Source: an uncultured Flavobacteriaceae bacterium (GTDB taxonomy: Bacteria > Bacteroidota > Bacteroidia > Flavobacteriales > Flavobacteriaceae). Taken from it: a stretch of DNA of 64,000 nucleotides. The notes under the pieces are model-generated. The model saw only the letters and a list, made by a program, of their open reading frames with translations. It was not told the origin of the DNA and searched no databases. The stretch covers positions 1 to 64,000 of the forward strand of contig CAJWAA010000004.1 in assembly GCA_913020295.1 (NCBI GenBank), written 5' to 3'. The position numbers and the translations under genes were made by a program. Positions within the stretch are counted from its first letter, which is position 1, and every line of letters begins with the position of its first letter. This document shows positions 58,137 to 64,000 of the stretch, in pieces.

Positions 58137-58863
58137 AATTCTTTTTTTTACAGTTGCCTTTATCTTTTTGGTAATTAATTACGTCATTGCTCAATATCCA
58201 ACAGTAAGAGAAAAAATAATCAATATCCCTACTTTTGATGATCGTTTGCTGCATTACGGGTATTTTGTAGGGATCAACTCATATGACTTTAAGTTTTCTT
58301 ATGAAAAGGATTATTATGCTGACAAATTTAAAGATGTTGAAGTTCAATCTAAATCAGGATTTAATGTTGGATTGATTGGCGACTTAAGAGTTAATAAATA
58401 CATCAATATCAGGATTGAACCAGGTTTGTATTATTCGAAAAGGGATCTAATATTTGAACGTCCTGTTTTAACTGATGAATCAGATCGTTTGAGAGAAGTA
58501 AAATCGACTTATATTCACCTTCCGTTGATTGTCAAATTCAGTGCCGAACGCATAAACAACTTCAGACCATTTGTTTTGGCAGGAGTTTCAAAAGATTTCA
58601 ATCTGTCGAGTAATCACAAAAACATTGACGATAACTATAGCAATGTTTTCAGAACCGAGCCTCAGAATATTAATTATGAAATTGGATTGGGATTTGACTT
58701 TTATTTGTTCTACTTTAAATTCTCACCATCAATAAGAGGTATATTTTCTATGCAAAATGAATTGATTCCTGACAACGTTATCCCCAAATCAGATAGTCCT
58801 TGGACAGGAGGTATCACTAAAATGGTCAGTCGAGGGTTTGCGATAAACTTTACTTTCGAGTAA
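58114..58863 (+). CDS. porT: Type IX secretion protein PorT
   Basis: 249 residues. Signal peptide (hydrophobic about 8-25, cleavage after VIAQ), then an eight-strand-type barrel with alternating aromatic residues (FVGINSYDFKF, IEPGLYYSKRDL, STYIHLPLIVKF, IGLGFDFYLFYFKFSP). Length, order and the ubiE-porT pairing are those of the T9SS component PorT. The only available start is a GTG inside the ubiE end; no ATG precedes the signal sequence. Convergent with the next gene, one base between stops. Confidence 0.88.
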   Translation: MHKNQHIKILFFTVAFIFLVINYVIAQYPTVREKIINIPTFDDRLLHYGYFVGINSYDFKFSYEKDYYADKFKDVEVQSKSGFNVGLIGDLRVNKYINIRIEPGLYYSKRDLIFERPVLTDESDRLREVKSTYIHLPLIVKFSAERINNFRPFVLAGVSKDFNLSSNHKNIDDNYSNVFRTEPQNINYEIGLGFDFYLFYFKFSPSIRGIFSMQNELIPDNVIPKSDSPWTGGITKMVSRGFAINFTFE

Positions 58864-58864
58864 T

Positions 58865-59590
58865 TTAGTAGACTCTGGAACGAAAGATTTCACTCAACAA
58901 AATAGCTGTAGCAGTTGCAACATTGAGGCTTTCAGCACCTCGATTCCTTGAATGAGCAGGTATGGTTATTCGATTTTTGATCTTAGCTAATAATTCATCA
59001 TTTATGCCGTGAGATTCACTTCCCATTAACAAAAGTCCATCAGTAGGAAAAGATTCTTTATAAACAGAATTTCCATCTAGAGTAGTGGCGTAAACTTCGG
59101 TCTGACATTTATCAATTAAGGTAAAGAGATCAACATAGTGGCACTGAACCCTCGAAATAGATCCCATGGTGGATTGTACCACCTTAGGATTGAAACAATC
59201 TACCGTATTGGGACTGCAAAAAAGGTTTTGGATCCCAAACCAGTCACAGAGTCTTATGATGGTCCCCAAATTTCCGGGATCTCCAATACTGTCTAATGCT
59301 ATAGAAAACCCATTATTTACATATGAAAATTGATATTTAGGCAGGTGAAAAACTCCAATTATCGTAGTAACTGAAGTCAAATTAGATATTTTCTTAAGCT
59401 CAGACCGGTCTACCAAGGTATGAGGAATATTTTGTAGCGGATTAGTGGTATAAATTTCATATACTTTCCAACCTGAATCTAATAATTCATAGACCACTTT
59501 TTCCCCCTCTGCGACAAACAAATTATTTTCTTGTCTGAATTTTTTTTGGTATAACTTACGGATAAGTTTCAGTCGATTTTTGCTTAACAT
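58865..59590 (-). CDS. SPOUT family RNA 2'-O-methyltransferase
   Basis: 241 residues. N-terminal substrate domain (KKFRQENNLFVAEGEKVVYELL), then the TrmH knot with SIGDPGNLGTIIRLCDW, LLMGSESHGI and NRGAESLNVATATAILLSE. A tRNA or rRNA ribose methyltransferase; the site cannot be named. It is divergent from the TamL-like gene, with 33 bases between starts and no clear promoter box. Confidence 0.92.
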   Translation of the reverse strand: MLSKNRLKLIRKLYQKKFRQENNLFVAEGEKVVYELLDSGWKVYEIYTTNPLQNIPHTLVDRSELKKISNLTSVTTIIGVFHLPKYQFSYVNNGFSIALDSIGDPGNLGTIIRLCDWFGIQNLFCSPNTVDCFNPKVVQSTMGSISRVQCHYVDLFTLIDKCQTEVYATTLDGNSVYKESFPTDGLLLMGSESHGINDELLAKIKNRITIPAHSRNRGAESLNVATATAILLSEIFRSRVY

Positions 59591-59623
59591 CCAAAAAACG
59601 TAATTTTAACGAATATTCTTCCC

Positions 59624-62179
59624 ATGGGATACATTGTACCGTCAAAGTTAACGATAATCTTTATTTTGTTGATTACACTCTTTGGGTGCGGTGTTACCAA
59701 AAAAAATATGGGTAATCAATACCTGCTTGAGAAAAACACAATCATCAAAAATAATCAAGAATTAATAAATGATCCAATAAAATTTTTGTTGGTTGACCAG
59801 CCCAACAAAAAAGTCTTTGGAATTCCTTTCAAAAGAAATCTTTACAATTTGTCAGTATCAAACTCTGATTCTGTTTTCAATGATTGGTTGAACAGAAAAG
59901 AAAAAAGAAAAAAGCGCTTGGAAAATTGGCTTTCTCCAAAACAAGTTAAGGAGTTAAGGAGATACAAATCTGGCTTCAACAATTGGCTAAAAGAAAATGG
60001 AGAAGCCCCAGTTTTTTTGGACACTGTTTCCTCGCAAAAAAGTGTCAATCGTTTAAAACAATTTTACAAAAATCAAGGCTATTATGACACAGAGGTTATC
60101 TCAAAAATAATTTTGGAAACAGAAAATAAATCTACGGTTCAATATTTTATCGATACGGGAGAACAATACACTATTGATTCAGTAAGTAAAAAAATAAATT
60201 CCAAGGCATTGGATTCTTTGTATGAATTGTCGATGGCGGAGTCCATGATTCAAAAGGGAAATCCATTTGAGATTGATAGGTTTGAAGCTGAAAGAACAAG
60301 GTTAATCAACTTTTTTAGAAATAACGGTGTTTACAATTTTCAGCAAAACAGCATTCAGTTCACAGCAGCAATTGACAGTAGTGGTGTAGACACCAAAATC
60401 CCTGTTGTAGTTGAAATCACTGATCTACAAAAAAGAGAAAATGATAGTCTGAAAAATGTTCCTTATCAAATTCATAATGTCTCGAAAATCAAAATCTATG
60501 TTGACACTCCGGGTCAACTAGGACAATTGTCAAGTTACAGTGACAGTATCAATCACAATGATTTTACTGTATATTTTAAAGGAAAATTAAAATACAAGCC
60601 GAAAGCTTTGGAAGAGGTTATTTTCATCCAAAAAGGTAAAGCTTATAGTGATTTAGAAAGGACTCAAACCTATCGATATATTTCCAACTTGAGAAATTTT
60701 AAATACCCGAGTATTACCTATGACCAAATAGATAGAGAGCATAACGACCTTGTAGCCAATATTTTTTTAAATCCAAAAGAGCGTTTTTCTATGGGTTTTG
60801 ATCTTGATCTTTCGCATTCAAACATACAAGATTTTGGTTTTTCAATAGGGAGCTCTTTTGGCATCAGAAATATCTTTAGGGGGGCAGAAATTCTTGAAAT
60901 AGGGGTTAAGAATACTTTTGGTTCATCTAGTGATATAGCCTCTATTGATAAACAGTTATTCAACCTCTTCGAGTTAGGAGCTGACATTAAGCTGAGATTC
61001 CCCAGAATTTTGTTTCCCTTGAATGTAGACCTCATCATTCCCAAAACCACTAATCCCTCTACCGATGTCACTTTTAGTGCAACACTTCAACAAAACATCG
61101 GATTGGATAAGCAATATTTTGGCGCTGGTTATCAATTTAATTGGCAGCCCAATTCATATGCTAAACTAAATCTCAAAATCATAGATCTAGAATTTATTAA
61201 TAACCAAAACATCAATAATTATTTTAATGTTTACAGAAATTCATATGATAAACTCAACAAAATCTCGAAATCCTATAATACCAATCCAAAAAACATTGAC
61301 ACTAATGGTAATTTGACAATTCCTGAGGGTGCAGATAACTTCATAACCGAAGTACAAAACTTTCAAACCTCGCTGCCTAACGATCACATCAAATACCAAG
61401 ATGTAAACTTAATTAGAGAAAGACAAACGCGATTGACCAACAACAACCTGATTTTTGGCTCCTCCTTTATATTAAACTATAATAGTCAACAAAACATTCT
61501 TGATGAATCTTTTTTTCAACTGCAGTGGAAACTCAGTTTAGTTGGAACTTTGCTCAATGAAATAATAAAATCTACTGGAACTAAAAGAAACGAAAACGAT
61601 CAATTTGAAATTGCTGGTGTTACTCCATCACAATACTTCAAAACAGAATTGAATTATATCAAGCACTGGCAAATATACGCCAAGAGCGTACTGGCATTTA
61701 GAGCCTTTGGTGGTATTGCCATTCCTTTTGGAAATGCAAACAGCATTCCATTTACAAGATCTTATTTTTCTGGCGGATCTAATGACAATAGAGGATGGCG
61801 GGCATATAAATTAGGCCCTGGAAGTAGTAATAATCTTAACGAATTTAATGAAGCTAATTTAAAACTAACTTTAAATTTAGAATATCGTTTTCCACTGACT
61901 GGTAAAATAAATGGTGCTTTTTTTGTAGATGCAGGAAATATTTGGAACGTTCTCGACAATGTAACTGATCCTGCATACCGTTTTGAAGGATTAAAAGATT
62001 TAAGTGAAATTGCCATTGGTTCAGGTTTTGGGTTACGTTATGACTTCAATTTTTTTGTCTTTCGACTGGATACCGGCTTCAAAACATATAATCCATCACT
62101 TCCTCAATCCTCCAGATGGCAAGTAGATTATGCCATTAAAAATGCCGTTTTCAATATTGGTATAAATTATCCATTTTAA
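59624..62179 (+). CDS. TamL-like Omp85 lipoprotein
   Basis: 851 residues. N-terminal lipobox LFGC (C22), no acidic residues after it, so the lipid should sit in the inner leaflet of the outer membrane. POTRA-like domains follow (about 120-340, with YKNQGYYDTEV and YSDLERTQTYRYISNLRNF), then a beta barrel with the conserved lid-loop motif GGSNDNRGWR and an aromatic C-terminal strand. Lipidated BamA/TamA relatives of Bacteroidota are called TamL. No tamB-like partner is adjacent. Followed after one base by the aldolase gene. Confidence 0.88.
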   Translation: MGYIVPSKLTIIFILLITLFGCGVTKKNMGNQYLLEKNTIIKNNQELINDPIKFLLVDQPNKKVFGIPFKRNLYNLSVSNSDSVFNDWLNRKEKRKKRLENWLSPKQVKELRRYKSGFNNWLKENGEAPVFLDTVSSQKSVNRLKQFYKNQGYYDTEVISKIILETENKSTVQYFIDTGEQYTIDSVSKKINSKALDSLYELSMAESMIQKGNPFEIDRFEAERTRLINFFRNNGVYNFQQNSIQFTAAIDSSGVDTKIPVVVEITDLQKRENDSLKNVPYQIHNVSKIKIYVDTPGQLGQLSSYSDSINHNDFTVYFKGKLKYKPKALEEVIFIQKGKAYSDLERTQTYRYISNLRNFKYPSITYDQIDREHNDLVANIFLNPKERFSMGFDLDLSHSNIQDFGFSIGSSFGIRNIFRGAEILEIGVKNTFGSSSDIASIDKQLFNLFELGADIKLRFPRILFPLNVDLIIPKTTNPSTDVTFSATLQQNIGLDKQYFGAGYQFNWQPNSYAKLNLKIIDLEFINNQNINNYFNVYRNSYDKLNKISKSYNTNPKNIDTNGNLTIPEGADNFITEVQNFQTSLPNDHIKYQDVNLIRERQTRLTNNNLIFGSSFILNYNSQQNILDESFFQLQWKLSLVGTLLNEIIKSTGTKRNENDQFEIAGVTPSQYFKTELNYIKHWQIYAKSVLAFRAFGGIAIPFGNANSIPFTRSYFSGGSNDNRGWRAYKLGPGSSNNLNEFNEANLKLTLNLEYRFPLTGKINGAFFVDAGNIWNVLDNVTDPAYRFEGLKDLSEIAIGSGFGLRYDFNFFVFRLDTGFKTYNPSLPQSSRWQVDYAIKNAVFNIGINYPF

Positions 62180-62222
62180 AATGAAAAAGTTTGATAATTT
62201 TGAAGCTGTAAACCCATTATTA

Positions 62223-63293
62223 ATGAACCATAACTTTCCTAGCGGTGTACTGACAGGAAGTGTAGTACAAGATTTATTTCAATTTGCCAAACGAAAAGCT
62301 TTTGCCCTCCCTGCGGTGAATGTAGTAGGGAGTAATTCAACTAATGCAGTCATTGAAACTGCTGCTGAATTGAACAGTCCCGTGATCATTCAATTTTCAA
62401 ATGGAGGGTCTCAGTTTATGGCTGGTAATGGCCTGTCTAACGAAAATCAAAGAGCTGCTATAGCTGGTGGTATATCTGGAGCCAAACACGTTCACGAGTT
62501 GGCAAAACACTATGGAGCAACCGTCATATTGCACACCGACCATTGTGCAAAAAATTTATTGCCATGGATAGACGGTCTTTTGGATGCTGGAGAAATTTTT
62601 TACAGACAAACAGGAAAACCCCTCTACAGTTCACATATGATTGACCTGTCAGAGGAACCAATTGAAGAAAACATAGAAATTTGCAAAAATTATCTTGCCC
62701 GAATGGAAAAAATGGGAATGACCCTTGAAATTGAACTGGGTGTCACAGGAGGTGAGGAAGATGGTGTTGACAATACTGATATTGATATTTCCAAATTATA
62801 CACTCAGCCAGCAGAGGTAGCTTATGCTTATGAAGAATTGAGTAAAATAAGCCCCCGATTTACCGTAGCCGCTGCTTTTGGCAATGTTCATGGTGTATAC
62901 AAACCAGGAAATGTAAAGTTGACACCAAAAATTTTAAAAAATTCTCAAGAATTTGTCTCCGAAAAATTTGGGGTACCAGAAAATACTGTAAATTTTGTTT
63001 TCCATGGAGGATCGGGATCGTCTCTTCAGGAGATTACCGAAGCTATTGGCTATGGAGTTATCAAAATGAATATTGATACTGACTTACAGTTTGCCTTTAC
63101 CGAGGGTATTCGAAACTATATTGAAGACAATATAGATTATTTAAGAACACAAATTGGGAATCCCGATGGCAAGGACTCTCCAAATAAAAAATATTACGAC
63201 CCTAGAAAATGGCTCAGAAAAGGAGAGGAAACCTTTAAAAGACGGCTTATAAAAGCTTTTGAAAATTTGAATAATGTAAATACCCTAGATTGA
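62223..63293 (+). CDS. fbaA: Class II fructose-bisphosphate aldolase
   Basis: 356 residues from the ATG at 62223, where family proteins begin (MNHNFPSGVLTGS); an ATG at 62181 adds 14 residues with no family counterpart but cannot be excluded. Zinc ligands and catalysis: HTDHC, ELGVTGGEEDGVDN, HGVYKPGNVKL and FHGGSGSS; the phosphate site follows in IKMNIDTDLQ. Splits fructose 1,6-bisphosphate in glycolysis and runs in reverse in gluconeogenesis. Read in line with the TamL-like gene. Confidence 0.96.
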   Translation: MNHNFPSGVLTGSVVQDLFQFAKRKAFALPAVNVVGSNSTNAVIETAAELNSPVIIQFSNGGSQFMAGNGLSNENQRAAIAGGISGAKHVHELAKHYGATVILHTDHCAKNLLPWIDGLLDAGEIFYRQTGKPLYSSHMIDLSEEPIEENIEICKNYLARMEKMGMTLEIELGVTGGEEDGVDNTDIDISKLYTQPAEVAYAYEELSKISPRFTVAAAFGNVHGVYKPGNVKLTPKILKNSQEFVSEKFGVPENTVNFVFHGGSGSSLQEITEAIGYGVIKMNIDTDLQFAFTEGIRNYIEDNIDYLRTQIGNPDGKDSPNKKYYDPRKWLRKGEETFKRRLIKAFENLNNVNTLD

Positions 63294-63324
63294 TGAAATT
63301 AGAAGTAATTAAATTGCTCCCCAT

Positions 63325-64000
63325 ATGAGCTGGTTTAAAAGAAGTGAAAAAGGTATTCAGACCAAAACAGAGGAGAAAAAAGATATTCCTAAAGGACTTT
63401 GGTATAAAACCCCTACTGGGAAGATTATCGAAACACAGGAATTGGCTTCGAATTTTTATGTTTCACCCGAAGACGACTATCACGTTCACATCGGTAGCAA
63501 AGAGTATTTTGAGATTTTATTTGATGAAAACCATTTCAAGGAATTGGATAAAAAAATAAAACCGAAAGACTTTATAGGTTTCAAAGACTCCAAAAAATAT
63601 GTGGATCGTCTGAAAGAAGCTCAGAAGAAAACGGGCTTAAATGATGCCATCCGAACTGCAGTAGGAAAATCCAAAGGAAGGGATTTGGTGGTTGCTTGTA
63701 TGGATTTTTCTTTCATTGGCGGATCTATGGGGTCTGTAGTGGGGGAAAAAATTGCAAGAGCTTGTGACTATGCTATAGAGCACCACTTACCTTTAATTAT
63801 CATTTCCAAATCTGGTGGTGCTAGGATGATGGAATCTGCGAATTCACTTATGCAAATGGCAAAAACCTCAGCAAAACTCGCTGCATTAGCCGAGGCTAAG
63901 TTACCCTATATTTCTCTATGCACTGACCCTACCACCGGTGGAACAACTGCCTCCTTTGCTATGTTAGGAGATATTAATATTGGAGAACCAGGTGCTTTGA
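63325..64000 (+). CDS. accD: Acetyl-CoA carboxylase carboxyltransferase beta, 3' partial
   Basis: 225 residues visible, cut by the window end. Begins [16 protein letters not shown], continues [16 protein letters not shown], and shows the carboxyltransferase core [29 protein letters not shown] and [18 protein letters not shown]. It transfers the carboxyl group from biotin to acetyl-CoA to make malonyl-CoA, with AccA. The four-cysteine zinc ribbon found near the N-terminus of many AccD proteins is absent. It begins 31 bases after fbaA. Confidence 0.95.
   Translation, partial: MSWFKRSEKGIQTKTEEKKDIPKGLWYKTPTGKIIETQELASNFYVSPEDDYHVHIGSKEYFEILFDENHFKELDKKIKPKDFIGFKDSKKYVDRLKEAQKKTGLNDAIRTAVGKSKGRDLVVACMDFSFIGGSMGSVVGEKIARACDYAIEHHLPLIIISKSGGARMMESANSLMQMAKTSAKLAALAEAKLPYISLCTDPTTGGTTASFAMLGDINIGEPGAL

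Noticed and set aside
62181-62222. N-terminal extension of the aldolase
   Set aside because: The 14 extra residues have no family counterpart; the internal ATG is preferred, though this is not certain.

Overview
The window is a 64 kb, AT-rich stretch of a chromosome from a marine member of the Bacteroidota, most likely a proteorhodopsin-bearing flavobacterium. The grounds are: type IX secretion (T9SS) parts and a T9SS-type adhesin, a SusC/SusD pair, the order rpsL-rpsG-fusA-rpsJ with no tuf gene between, the run rplQ-carA-eno-citrate synthase, TAnnTTTG promoter boxes, few Shine-Dalgarno sequences, and a methionine-tuned (green) proteorhodopsin beside a blh gene. I saw no tRNA, rRNA, CRISPR array, insertion sequence or prophage.

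Layout. 1-14.3 kb: the 3' part of a giant secreted adhesin (over 4,400 residues in the window, 5' end outside) made of tandem Ig-like modules and ending in a gliding-motility-type C-terminal sorting domain. It overlaps by one base a PorP/SprF-type outer-membrane partner. 14.3-22.3 kb: small transcription units for a cysteine synthase-like enzyme, a LolC/E-type permease, a NamZ-type muramidase, a methyltransferase, QueE, an unknown membrane protein, FolD and Ffh. 22.3-24.1 kb: blh and proteorhodopsin, divergent, giving retinal formation and light-driven proton pumping, closed by a strong hairpin terminator shared with argS. 24.1-30.3 kb: argS, an unknown small protein, citrate synthase, enolase and carA. 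30.4-47.3 kb: one continuous leftward operon of 29 translation genes (str, S10, spc and alpha clusters fused), with a good promoter upstream of rpsL and a hairpin terminator after rplQ. 47.7-52.3 kb: an orphan SusC/SusD nutrient-uptake pair. 52.3-64 kb: rlmB, rarA, the TrkH/TrkA potassium system, menG/ubiE, porT, an SPOUT RNA methyltransferase, a TamL-like Omp85 lipoprotein, class II aldolase, and accD cut by the window end.

How the genes work together. Most of the window is core metabolism and translation. The lifestyle genes are the adhesin with its PorP/SprF partner and PorT (surface adhesion or gliding through T9SS), SusC/D (uptake of oligomers), NamZ (peptidoglycan turnover) and proteorhodopsin/Blh (light energy).

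The most unusual structure is inside the adhesin. A module of about 85 residues is inserted repeatedly into Ig-like host modules, and the hosts are themselves arranged as two-module supermodules with two regular periods, about 890-900 nt and about 591-600 nt. Several start codons were moved from TTG to an internal ATG because family alignment and spacing favour it; rpmJ and rpmD, which are very short, were found by direct translation.
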